Source: JBKECF01 sp047974375 (GTDB lineage Bacteria; Bacillota; Clostridia; Lachnospirales; CAMZNU01). Taken from it: a stretch of 64,000 nt of DNA. The stretch is taken from positions 1-64,000 of the forward strand of contig JBKECF010000010.1 of NCBI GenBank assembly GCA_047974375.1, in the 5' to 3' direction. Of the stretch, positions 52,419 to 61,085 are shown in pieces (positions within the stretch are counted from its first letter, which is position 1; every line of letters begins with the position of its first letter). Both the position numbers and the translations under genes were made by a program. Under the pieces are notes generated by a model that did not search any database, was not told where the DNA came from, and saw only the letters and a program-made list of their open reading frames with translations.

Positions 52419-53059
52419 TGAGAATAGAAATAATAGTTGACACTATTGAAGGGAAGTATCTTTGTGACGTAGGTTGCGACCATGGATATATACCTATATT
52501 AGCCTGCAAAACTAAGAAAATTGAAAAAGCTATAGCCATGGATGTTAATAAACAACCATTGGAAAAAGCAAAAGAAAATATAAGTAAAACAAATTACAAA
52601 ATAGATACACAACTTAGTAACGGTTTAGAAAAATATAATGGTCAATGCGATACAATTACTATTTGTGGCATGGGCGGTTTACTAATTATAAAGATTTTAG
52701 AAAACTCGTTAAATAAAATAAATTACGAACAACTAATATTACAACCACAGTCTGATTTTTATTTATTTAGAAAGTTTTTAATAAATAATTCAATTAAAAT
52801 AGAAAAAGAAATATATGTAAAAGAGAAAAATAAATTTTATATAATATTTAGCTGTCGAAAAAATTGCGAAGATATTAAATACAGTGAAAAGGAATTATAT
52901 TTTGGAAAAAATAATTCATCCGCTACTTATAAAAGTTATTTGCTACATGAAATAGAGAAATATAAAAAAATAATAAATAAAACCACTGACAATGAAAAAA
53001 AATTATTTTGCAAAAAAATAATTGAATATGGAATTAACTCCATAGAAAGCTTAGGTTGA
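52418..53059 (+). CDS. trmK: tRNA (adenine22-N1)-methyltransferase TrmK
   Basis: A 213-residue Rossmann methyltransferase. CDVGCDHGYIPI holds the SAM loop, AMDVNKQPLEKAKENI the acidic ribose site, CGMGGLLIIKIL and LQPQSDFYLFRKFL follow, typical of TrmK/YqfN. The family m1A22 modification in tRNA-Ser/Tyr is known from Bacillus. It is the standard neighbour of the Nif3-family gene. Confidence 0.9.
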   Translation: MRIEIIVDTIEGKYLCDVGCDHGYIPILACKTKKIEKAIAMDVNKQPLEKAKENISKTNYKIDTQLSNGLEKYNGQCDTITICGMGGLLIIKILENSLNKINYEQLILQPQSDFYLFRKFLINNSIKIEKEIYVKEKNKFYIIFSCRKNCEDIKYSEKELYFGKNNSSATYKSYLLHEIEKYKKIINKTTDNEKKLFCKKIIEYGINSIESLG

Positions 53060-53060
53060 A

Positions 53061-53837
53061 ATGCATATAAATAATATATTGGAATATATGAATGAAATAG
53101 CACCTTGCCATATTGCTGAAAACTTTGATAATGTTGGACTAATAATTGATACGGGAAAAAAAAATATTAATAAAGTTATGTTGGCATTAGATGTAACAGA
53201 TAATGTAGTGTCAGAGGCAATTGAAAATAATATAGATATGATAATTACACATCATCCGATGATTTTTAGCAAAATTAAAAAAATTGACAACTCTCCTTTA
53301 GGTAAAAGAATTGTAAAGTTAATTAAGCATAATATTTCAGTTTATACATCTCATACAAACTTAGACAAATCTCCATGTGGAACAAATAATTATTTATTTG
53401 AAAAGTTGGAATTTACTAATAAAGAGCCCTTAGATAATGGGGAATTAAGTAGTTGTCTAGGATTAATAGGAGAAACTAATTTAAATATAGATGATTTAAT
53501 AATTAAAGTTAAAAAAGTACTTGGATTAGAATATTTGAATTGTTATTTTAGCAATAATAACTTAATAAGTAAAGTTGCTATACTCACTGGTTCAGGTTGC
53601 GATTATGAATATTTACAGTATGCTATTACTAAAAATTGTAATGTATTTATTTCTGGTGACGCAACTTATCACAAAGCTCAATTTGCTATTGAAAATGGAT
53701 TAACAATAATAGACGCTAGTCACTATGCAACTGAATTTTTAGTATTAGATAATATGAAGAAATTAATTGAAGATAAATTTAAAGATATAGATATAATTAT
53801 AACTAAAACAAATGGTCAAATTTTAAAAATTGTATGA
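53061..53837 (+). CDS. Nif3-like dinuclear metal centre protein
   Basis: A 258-residue protein of the Nif3/YqfO family, in the short form without the middle domain. CHIAENFDNVGLIIDTG, the His pair DMIITHHPMIF, YTSHTNLDKSPCGTNNYLF, and HYATEFLVL carry the metal ligands. The enzyme activity is unknown. One base after trmK, a conserved pair in Firmicutes. Confidence 0.9.
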   Translation: MHINNILEYMNEIAPCHIAENFDNVGLIIDTGKKNINKVMLALDVTDNVVSEAIENNIDMIITHHPMIFSKIKKIDNSPLGKRIVKLIKHNISVYTSHTNLDKSPCGTNNYLFEKLEFTNKEPLDNGELSSCLGLIGETNLNIDDLIIKVKKVLGLEYLNCYFSNNNLISKVAILTGSGCDYEYLQYAITKNCNVFISGDATYHKAQFAIENGLTIIDASHYATEFLVLDNMKKLIEDKFKDIDIIITKTNGQILKIV

Positions 53838-53846
53838 GGGTATTAT

Positions 53847-55490
53847 ATGTTAAAAGTATTAATTAATGGTGAAGAAATAAATGTACGCAGTAAAAGTACT
53901 CTAATGGAGTTAGCAAAAGAACATAGCTACACTTACCCTGCTTTAGTAGCAAAGTATAATAATGAAGTAACCGACTTAAGTAGAAAAATTACAGCTGATT
54001 GCAGTGTAGAGTTTTTAGACATTACAAGTAAAGAAGGTCATAGAGCATACCAAAATTCTATGCTTTTTATGCTAATTTATTCAGCAAAAGAAGTCTATGG
54101 CAAAGATACTGTTGTATCAATAAAACATAGCATAGGAAAAAATTATTATTGCAATATAGAAAAAGAAAATTTAAGAATAAATGAAAGAGAAATTTCAATA
54201 TTAAAAGAAAAAATGTTGGAACTGGTTAATAGTAAAGTAGTTATTGAAAAAGAATTAATGCCTGTAACTACAGCTATGAAAATAGCAAAAGAAAATTATA
54301 TGTTTGATATATTAGAAATTTTAAAATACCGCCGCGGAACAAATGTTCATATGTATAAGTTAAATGATATGTACAATTTCTTTTGTAGTAGCTTAGTTTT
54401 AGAGTGTGAAAAACTAAATAAATTTGAACTAAATTATTATGAAGATGGGTTAATTATAAGATTTCCTGATAGGAATAATCCAGAAGAAATTTTGAATACA
54501 GTGCGTGCTAAAAAACTTATAGAGGTCTTTGAAGAGTCAGATGAATGGGCAAGAATTTTAGAAATTAATACTGTAGGAAATTTAAATAAAAGAATAATAG
54601 ACAATGATTTTGGGAATATAATACGGATTAGTGAGGCACTACAAGAGAAAAAAATAGCAGAAATAGCAGATAATATTTATAAACAAAATAAAAAAATAGT
54701 TTTAATTGCAGGTCCTTCATCTTCTGGAAAAACTACTTTTGCACATCGTGTAAGTGTACAGCTTAAGGTTAATAAGTTGCGTCCCCATGTTATTTCTTTA
54801 GATGATTATTATTTAGACAGATCGGAAATTCCTCTTGATGAAAATGGAAAGCAAAATTTTGAAGTAGTTGAATCTCTAGACATAAATATGATTAACGATC
54901 ATCTAAATAGATTATTAAAGGGCGAAACTGTAGAAATACCATCTTTTAATTTTTCAGCTGGTATAAAAGAATTTAAAGGTGAAACTTTAACCCTTGGAGC
55001 AAATGATGTATTAATTATGGAAGGTATACATGGATTAAACGATATAATATCTAGTTCAGTACCAAAAGAAAGTAAGTATAAAATATTTATAAGTGCCTTA
55101 ACTCAATTAACAATTGATAACCATAATAGAATTGCAACAACAGATTTAAGATTAATGCGTAGAATTGTACGTGACAGCAAATTTAGAGGTTTTAATCCGT
55201 TAAAAACAATGGGTATGTGGGCAGAAGTTGTACAAGGAGAAATAGAAAATATTTTTCCGTATCAAGATGCTGCAGATAGTGTGTTTAACTCTGCTTTAGT
55301 GTATGAATTAAGCGTATTAAAAACCTATATTGAACCAGCATTGTTCGGAGTATTGCCAGACTCAGAACAATATGGAGAGGCGAGAAGATTAATTAAAATG
55401 TTAGAGAATTTTTTAGTTGCTGACGATAACGATATACCAAATAATTCTTTAATAAGAGAATTTATTGGAGGAAGCGTATTTAGAAAATGA
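53847..55490 (+). CDS. Nucleoside (uridine) kinase with TGS and threonyl-tRNA-synthetase-like N-terminal domains
   Basis: A 547-residue fusion typical of Clostridia. An N-terminal TGS domain (MLKVLINGEEINVRSKST, about 1-60) is followed by a region like the second N domain of threonyl-tRNA synthetase (GKNYYCNIEKENLRINE and the metal-like FDILEILKYRRG stretch), then a uridine-kinase domain from about 280: GPSSSGKTTFAHRVSVQL (Walker A), SLDDYYLDRSEIPLDENG, and VLIMEGIHGLN. Presumed to phosphorylate uridine or cytidine. Overlaps sfsA by four bases. Confidence 0.88.
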   Translation: MLKVLINGEEINVRSKSTLMELAKEHSYTYPALVAKYNNEVTDLSRKITADCSVEFLDITSKEGHRAYQNSMLFMLIYSAKEVYGKDTVVSIKHSIGKNYYCNIEKENLRINEREISILKEKMLELVNSKVVIEKELMPVTTAMKIAKENYMFDILEILKYRRGTNVHMYKLNDMYNFFCSSLVLECEKLNKFELNYYEDGLIIRFPDRNNPEEILNTVRAKKLIEVFEESDEWARILEINTVGNLNKRIIDNDFGNIIRISEALQEKKIAEIADNIYKQNKKIVLIAGPSSSGKTTFAHRVSVQLKVNKLRPHVISLDDYYLDRSEIPLDENGKQNFEVVESLDINMINDHLNRLLKGETVEIPSFNFSAGIKEFKGETLTLGANDVLIMEGIHGLNDIISSSVPKESKYKIFISALTQLTIDNHNRIATTDLRLMRRIVRDSKFRGFNPLKTMGMWAEVVQGEIENIFPYQDAADSVFNSALVYELSVLKTYIEPALFGVLPDSEQYGEARRLIKMLENFLVADDNDIPNNSLIREFIGGSVFRK

Positions 55491-56164
55491 TTTATAGCGA
55501 CATTTTAATGGGAACTTTTATAGAACGACCTAACAGATTTATAGCTAAAGTAAAAGTAAATAATAAAATTGAAACTGTACATGTGAAAAACACAGGGCGA
55601 TGCAAAGAGTTATTAACAAAAAATGCCACTGTAATATTAGAAAAATCTAATAATCCCAACAGAAAAACCAATTTCTCTTTAATTGCTGTTTACAAAAATG
55701 ATTTGTTGATTAATATGGATTCACAAGTGCCAAATAAAGTGGTATATGATGCCATAAATGAAAATATAATTAACTTTGATGTAATAGAATTAAAGCATGA
55801 AGTCACTTATAAAAATTCAAGATTTGATATTTATTTTAAGAATACTAAAGCTAATTTTCTAGAAGTAAAAGGCGTTACGTTAGAAGAAAATGGTGTAGCC
55901 ATGTTTCCTGATGCTGTTACCACTCGTGGGAAAAAACACTTACTGGAGTTGTTAGATGCAAAGGAAAATGGTTATGGTGCTTATGTTTTGTTCCTAATAC
56001 AATTTAAAAATCCAAAATATTTCACGCCAAATATTGTAGGTGATCCTGAATTTAGCAAAACCTTAAAATATGTCCATTCTAAAGGTGTAGATATTTTAGT
56101 TTACGACTCAATAGTAACTGATAAATCCATTGTATTAGGAAATAAAATTGATTTTAAACTTTGA
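55487..56164 (+). CDS. sfsA: SfsA-family DNA-binding/nuclease-fold protein
   Basis: A 225-residue protein. MGTFIERPNRFIAKVKVN, HVKNTGRCKELL, NFLEVKGVTLEENGVAMFPD and TTRGKKHLLEL are the family's conserved blocks; the E-K-G-D pattern suggests a restriction-like nuclease fold. Called sugar fermentation stimulation protein in E. coli; the biochemical role is unclear. It shares ATGA with the preceding gene. Confidence 0.9.
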   Translation: MIYSDILMGTFIERPNRFIAKVKVNNKIETVHVKNTGRCKELLTKNATVILEKSNNPNRKTNFSLIAVYKNDLLINMDSQVPNKVVYDAINENIINFDVIELKHEVTYKNSRFDIYFKNTKANFLEVKGVTLEENGVAMFPDAVTTRGKKHLLELLDAKENGYGAYVLFLIQFKNPKYFTPNIVGDPEFSKTLKYVHSKGVDILVYDSIVTDKSIVLGNKIDFKL

Positions 56165-56181
56165 AATCTGAAAGGATAGTT

Positions 56182-58482
56182 ATGAAAAAATTACCAGTAA
56201 TATACCTCAATGATATTGTTGCATTCCCTAATATTGTTCTCTCTTTCGATATGTCTGATGGAACTAGTCAGGATAAAATTGAAAAATATAGGAGTATGGA
56301 GGAATTTTTTCTTGTTTCGGCTAAAAATAGCTCCATAAAAGTAGAAAATGAAAATAATCTAAATTCAATAGGTGTTACAGCGAAATTAATACGTACTTTA
56401 AAATTGAGAGATGGAATTGTACGAATGTTTGTACGATGTAATAGTAAATACTTAGCAAATAAATATGAATTTAAAAATGGAGAAATACATGCCGAATTAA
56501 CAAAAGTGTTAGAGGAAAAAAATAATAATACTAGAGATTTAGAAAATTTAGTAAGAATATGTCAAAATGAATTTTTTAAATATGCTTCACTTTCTAATAT
56601 TGATTTTCCTGAACTTTTTAAAGAAATTAAAGAAACTAATGATTATATAAAAATAAGTTATTTAATAGGATTTTTAATAAATTCATCAAATAAATTTAAA
56701 TATGAAATACTAGAAGAAAATAATGTATATAAGAGATTTGAATTAATACTAGAACTACTTATACAAGATATTGAACTTTTACAATATAGAAATAACTTAC
56801 TAGGGAAAGTAAGAAGCAATTTAGATGAAAATCAAAAAAAATACTTTTTACGTGAAGAAATTAATGTAATACAAAAAGAACTAGGCGAAGATAATGCATC
56901 AGAGATTGAACAATACAAAACTAAAATTAGTGAAAAAGACTTACCTCATGAAATCAAAGAAAAACTAGAGAATGAAATGAATAGGCTGACAAGAATCCCT
57001 CAATCATCACCTGAAGGCTTTGTAGTACGTGACTACATAGAAAAAGTGCTTTCTTTACCTTGGGGCGATGGGGATACTAAAAACATACAAGTATCTTTGA
57101 AAAAAGCTAAAGAGATATTAGATCAAGATCATTACGGACTTAATAAGGTTAAAGAACGAATTATTGAGCATTTAGCTGTTCAAGATTGGACAAGAGAAAA
57201 TAAATCTCAAGTATTATGTTTAGTAGGTCCACCAGGTGTTGGCAAGACATCTATTGGTAAATCCATAGGAAAGGTAACTAAAAGAGATTTTTCCAGAATT
57301 TCTTTAGGTGGAGTACGTGACGAGTCAGATATACGTGGCCATAGAAAAACTTATATCGGCGCTATGCCAGGTCGTATAATAGATGCTATGATAAATGCCA
57401 AATCAACTAATCCTGTTATTTTATTAGATGAAATAGATAAAATGAGCAGCGATTTCAGAGGCGACCCATGTTCTGCACTTCTAGAGGTATTAGACAAAGA
57501 ACAAAATTACAACTTTGTTGACCACTATATAGGATTACCCTACGATTTGTCTAAAGTTATGTTCATATGCACTGCAAATAATATAAACAATATACCAGAG
57601 CCTTTAAAAGATAGATTAGAAATAATTCAATTATCAACCTATACATTAAAAGAAAAGGTGAAAATAGCACAAAATTTTATAGTTCCAAAAAAATATATTG
57701 AATACAAAATTTCTAAAAGTAAAATAAAATTTAAAGATAGCGTTTTCAATGAAATAGTGAAATACTACACAAGAGAATCTGGCGTACGTAATCTTGAAAA
57801 GTCTATTGACAAAATATTTAGAAAAATAATTACAAAAATTGTTTTAGATGATAGAAAATCTTTTACTATAACTGAAAATAATCTAAAGGATTTTTTAGGA
57901 AGACGCGTATTTCACGAACAAGGTATTCTTGCAAAAGGCGATATAGGTATAGTACGAGGACTTGCCTTTACGTCAGTTGGTGGAACAACTCTTTCCATAG
58001 AAACAAATTGCTTAAAAGGAAATGGAAAAATATCAATTACAGGCAATATTGGTAAAGTAATGGATGAGTCCGCTAAGGCAGCCCTTAGCTATGTAAGGGA
58101 AAAATCAACGGAGCTTTCTATAAATGCAGACTTTTATAAAGAATATGATATACATATTCACATACCAGAGGGAGCAACACCTAAAGACGGCCCGTCAGCA
58201 GGAGTTACCATTGCTACATCCATAGTTTCTGCACTTTTAAATAAAAAAGTAAAGTCAAATATAGCAATGACTGGCGAAATTACTATACGAGGTAGAGTAT
58301 TACCTGTAGGTGGTTTAAAAGAAAAGATACTAGCTGCAAAAAATATTGGAATTGAAAAAGTTTTTATTCCCTTTGATAATAAAGGAAATATTGAAGAATT
58401 AGAAGATTACGTAAAAGAAGATATTAAAATTATATTTGTTAAACACATAGAAGAAATATTAACAGAAGTATTTGAAAGGTGA
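56182..58482 (+). CDS. lon: ATP-dependent protease Lon
   Basis: A 766-residue cytosolic Lon. A divergent N-terminal LAN domain (about 1-190), helical section with LREEINVIQKELGEDN, AAA module with VGPPGVGKTSIGKSIG (about 351) and ILLDEIDKM, and protease domain with the catalytic Ser in TPKDGPSAGVTIAT and the Lys in PVGGLKEKILAA. The ATG at 56182 follows GAAAGGA; an upstream TTG overlapping sfsA is less likely. lon-engB is a conserved pair. Confidence 0.93.
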   Translation: MKKLPVIYLNDIVAFPNIVLSFDMSDGTSQDKIEKYRSMEEFFLVSAKNSSIKVENENNLNSIGVTAKLIRTLKLRDGIVRMFVRCNSKYLANKYEFKNGEIHAELTKVLEEKNNNTRDLENLVRICQNEFFKYASLSNIDFPELFKEIKETNDYIKISYLIGFLINSSNKFKYEILEENNVYKRFELILELLIQDIELLQYRNNLLGKVRSNLDENQKKYFLREEINVIQKELGEDNASEIEQYKTKISEKDLPHEIKEKLENEMNRLTRIPQSSPEGFVVRDYIEKVLSLPWGDGDTKNIQVSLKKAKEILDQDHYGLNKVKERIIEHLAVQDWTRENKSQVLCLVGPPGVGKTSIGKSIGKVTKRDFSRISLGGVRDESDIRGHRKTYIGAMPGRIIDAMINAKSTNPVILLDEIDKMSSDFRGDPCSALLEVLDKEQNYNFVDHYIGLPYDLSKVMFICTANNINNIPEPLKDRLEIIQLSTYTLKEKVKIAQNFIVPKKYIEYKISKSKIKFKDSVFNEIVKYYTRESGVRNLEKSIDKIFRKIITKIVLDDRKSFTITENNLKDFLGRRVFHEQGILAKGDIGIVRGLAFTSVGGTTLSIETNCLKGNGKISITGNIGKVMDESAKAALSYVREKSTELSINADFYKEYDIHIHIPEGATPKDGPSAGVTIATSIVSALLNKKVKSNIAMTGEITIRGRVLPVGGLKEKILAAKNIGIEKVFIPFDNKGNIEELEDYVKEDIKIIFVKHIEEILTEVFER

Positions 58483-58487
58483 ATCTT

Positions 58488-59078
58488 ATGAATGTAAACA
58501 ATGTTTATCTCGATAAAGTTGGAGTAAAAGAAAGTCAATATCCTGAAAGTGGTTTGCCAGAGATAGCCTTTGCCGGAAAATCTAATGTTGGGAAATCATC
58601 ATTGATAAACACAATGCTAAATAGAAAAGCTTTAGCAAGAACTAGCGGACAACCCGGTAAAACAAGAACAATAAATTTTTATAACCTTGAAGAACAGTTA
58701 TATTTCGTGGATTTGCCTGGTTATGGATATGCTAAAATATCTAAAAGTGAAAGCGAAAAATGGGGTAAAATGATAGAACGTTATTTGCTAAACAGAGATA
58801 CTCTTAAAGCTATAATGCTATTAATAGATATAAGACATGAAGTAGGTCAAAATGATAAGCAAATGTTTAAGTGGCTTAGTTATTATGAAAAAGACATTAT
58901 AATTATAGCAACGAAAGCTGATAAAATAAAAAGAAGTCAGCTCCCTAAACATTTAAAGATGCTACGTACTGGATTGAAACTAGAAAATACATATAATATT
59001 ATACCATTTTCTAGCTTAGGTAAAACAGGTATAGAAGAAGTGTGGAGTAAAATAGATGATTTAATCAAAATTAAATAA
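58488..59078 (+). CDS. engB: Ribosome-biogenesis GTPase EngB/YsxC
   Basis: A 196-residue essential GTPase for 50S assembly. G1 FAGKSNVGKSSLINTML, G2 TSGQPGKT, G3 DLPGYGYAK, G4 TKAD and G5 FSSLG are all there. The ATG at 58488 follows AAAGGTGA; GTG at 58479 is in the ribosome site. Last gene of the long plus-strand housekeeping run. The next 220 bases have no feature I can recognise. Confidence 0.94.
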   Translation: MNVNNVYLDKVGVKESQYPESGLPEIAFAGKSNVGKSSLINTMLNRKALARTSGQPGKTRTINFYNLEEQLYFVDLPGYGYAKISKSESEKWGKMIERYLLNRDTLKAIMLLIDIRHEVGQNDKQMFKWLSYYEKDIIIIATKADKIKRSQLPKHLKMLRTGLKLENTYNIIPFSSLGKTGIEEVWSKIDDLIKIK

Positions 59079-59376
59079 AGTTCTTAGTAGTGTATAAAAA
59101 TCTACTTAAATAAAAAATTCTTCCACATATTAAAATTAAATGATCTATTCATCAGCGTCAAGGCAATAAGCCTTATAAAACAGAATATTAAAAGTAGGCT
59201 AAATGTCATATGAATGGGTAAAACACTAAAAATATCGGTGGCTATATTGTACAGATAATTAAAAGAAAATAAAATTGATAATGAAACTTATGAATAACAG
59301 GGACTGTCTTGAAAAGAAAAAACCTTGGTGCTTCGCCCTAAACCCCACAAGTTTTTAAAAAAGTTGGTAGCATAGT

Positions 59377-59403
59377 CGAGCAGTTCCTGAAAGGAACGGC
59401 CAG
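59377..59403 (+). repeat. Isolated hairpin module
   Basis: Stem GTTCCT, loop GAA, stem AGGAAC between CGAGCA and GGCCAG. It is the only module with a T-A closing pair. GCATAGT precedes it, as GCATA/TTATG precedes modules in other copies. Confidence 0.7.
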
Positions 59404-59462
59404 AGCTTGACTAAAACTTTAATTAAAAAAGGGGCATTTGCAAAATGCCATAAATAACAAAC

Positions 59463-59499
59463 GCAAAAAATCTCCAGTGAAAATCCTAGAGATTTTTTA
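59463..59499. terminator. Terminator-like hairpin
   Basis: AAAAAATCTC pairs with GAGATTTTTT around about 14 bases; symmetrical, so it may act on both strands. Confidence 0.65.
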
Positions 59500-59937
59500 C
59501 GTTATATAATAAAATACAACTATGATAAAAAACAAGATAATTATAACGAATTTTTTGGCTTTGATCAAATCAAAATACCGTTAGACTTGTTTGAAGTGAA
59601 AGTACCCGAGGACGACAAAGTCCACACCCAGGTCTTTGACACTTGTAAAACGAAAAAACTGAAAGCCAATACAAGCTTTATTTTTTTACCATTTTTTGAA
59701 ATATTGCGAATATTGGAAAATTATTTTGACCATGAGTATTCCATAGAAAAGTTACAAAAAGAGTTGTCATCCCTTACTTCTAGAGCATTGGAATATGGAA
59801 TTTATATTTTAAATAAGAAAAGTGAAATATCAAGAAAGATTGAAGAAAAAATCAACTTGAAGTTTAATAAAAAATATATGAAACTGAGCGAAATTCGAAA
59901 ATTAAAGACAGCGGTTTATTACTACTCTTTTCTTTAA
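59500..59937 (+). pseudogene. Possible transposase C-terminal remnant
   Basis: An open frame without a ribosome site at its ATG (59587). NTSFIFLPFFEILRILENYF then EYSIEKLQKELSSL resembles the C-terminal (HFLI.FLALLilRiLE..l...ysiEel...L) part of IS1634-type transposases, but the first 40 residues do not fit. The location between inverted ends supports an IS origin. Not confidently identified. Confidence 0.4.
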
Positions 59938-59946
59938 CACGTAAGC

Positions 59947-59988
59947 GCCCTATAACCTTTATTTAATAGGGGTTATAGGGCATTTTTT
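59947..59988 (+). terminator. Strong terminator inside the decayed element
   Basis: GCCCTATAACC pairs perfectly with GGTTATAGGGC around a 13-base loop, followed by ATTTTTT. It stands ten bases after the remnant's stop. Confidence 0.85.
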
Positions 59989-60160
59989 AAACTTTTGACT
60001 GTAAAACTTAGGTATATATTTTTTTAAAATTACCTTTTAATTTAGTAATATTTTTTATTTCAAGACAGCTACCTTTTTTTCTAAGCATCTCTACCTACTT
60101 TGGCGCTCATGCTTGCATGGTATTTATTTTGTCTAGTAAGTATGTATAAGAAACCTTATA

Positions 60161-61072
60161 TCATTTAATATTAACTTCACCTTGAGGCAAATATACATTA
60201 GAATTTTCTGGAACAGATTTTGTAAGCCATACGTTACTACCAATAACAGAATTACTTCCTATAAAAGTTTCACCACCAAGTATAGTCGCTCCGGCATATA
60301 TTACTACATTATCACCTATATTTGGATGACGTTTAATGCCTTTAATAGGATTTCCATCTTCATCCAAAGGGAAGCTTTTTGCCCCTAAAGTAACCCCTTG
60401 ATATATTTTAACATTTTTACCAATAATACAAGTTTCACCTATAACTACACCCGTTCCGTGGTCAATAAAGAAACCTTCACCAATTACAGCTCCTGCATTA
60501 ATATCAATACCTGTTTTATTATGGGCGTATTCGCTCATAACTCTGGGTATAAGTTGTACACCTTCTTTATAAAGAAAATGTGCAAGTCTATATATACTTA
60601 CGGCTTCAATAGATGGATAGCTTAATAATATTTCTTCATGTGAAACAGCAGCAGGATCACCTAAGTATGCTGCTTCTATATCTTTTTGTAAAATACGCCT
60701 TATGTTAGGTAATTCCTTTATTAATCTATAAGTAATTTCTGTAGCTTTGTTTTTACATCGAGCACAACATTTCTCTTTATTTTTTTCATCAGTACAAAAA
60801 ACAGCAAGTGCATATGCTAAGATATCGTAAAGCTCAATAGATGCAATTCTTATATTATTTCCAATTAGAATATTAATATCACTTTCTTTAATTAGCTCTC
60901 TTTCATATACCCCAGGAAAAATTGCAGACCTGTAGTAATGAATAATTCTTTTAATTTTTTCCTTGCCAGCCACACCAATAATCTTTTTACTTAAATAGTA
61001 TTCATGGTTAAGCAGTTCTAGTTCGTTGGCAATAGTAGTTACCTCATTATTTAAAATCTGATTTAAATCCAT
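60161..61072 (-). CDS. cysE: Serine O-acetyltransferase (CysE/EpsC type)
   Basis: A 303-residue enzyme for the first step of cysteine synthesis (serine to O-acetylserine). A helical N-terminal domain (about 1-180) is followed by a left-handed beta helix with hexapeptide repeats: GAVIGEGFFIDHGTGVVIGE (catalytic His/Asp), IGKNVKIYQGVTLGA, IGDNVVIYAGATILGG, IGSNSVIGSNVWL. KGIKRHPNIGDN is the typical substrate loop. Last gene of the minus-strand operon, 13 bases after telA. Confidence 0.93.
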   Translation of the reverse strand: MDLNQILNNEVTTIANELELLNHEYYLSKKIIGVAGKEKIKRIIHYYRSAIFPGVYERELIKESDINILIGNNIRIASIELYDILAYALAVFCTDEKNKEKCCARCKNKATEITYRLIKELPNIRRILQKDIEAAYLGDPAAVSHEEILLSYPSIEAVSIYRLAHFLYKEGVQLIPRVMSEYAHNKTGIDINAGAVIGEGFFIDHGTGVVIGETCIIGKNVKIYQGVTLGAKSFPLDEDGNPIKGIKRHPNIGDNVVIYAGATILGGETFIGSNSVIGSNVWLTKSVPENSNVYLPQGEVNIK

Positions 61073-61085
61073 AATACCCCTATAC

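Larger units (their letters stand above)
59299..60080. mobile_element. Decayed element with terminal inverted repeats
   Basis: Left end GGGACTGTCTTGAAAAGAAA (from 59300), right end (minus strand) GGTAGCTGTCTTGAAATAAA. They match over CTGTCTTGAAA and A-rich flank. These ends match those of the element at 268-630. Contents: one hairpin module, a terminator-like hairpin, a transposase-like scrap and a second terminator. It probably derives from an insertion sequence, of which the short element is an internally deleted form. Confidence 0.5.

Noticed and set aside
49621..58482. Two Lon-type proteases in one run as evidence for a special proteolysis system
   Set aside because: COG1067 proteases and classical Lon often coexist in Clostridia, and intervening genes are ordinary housekeeping ones.
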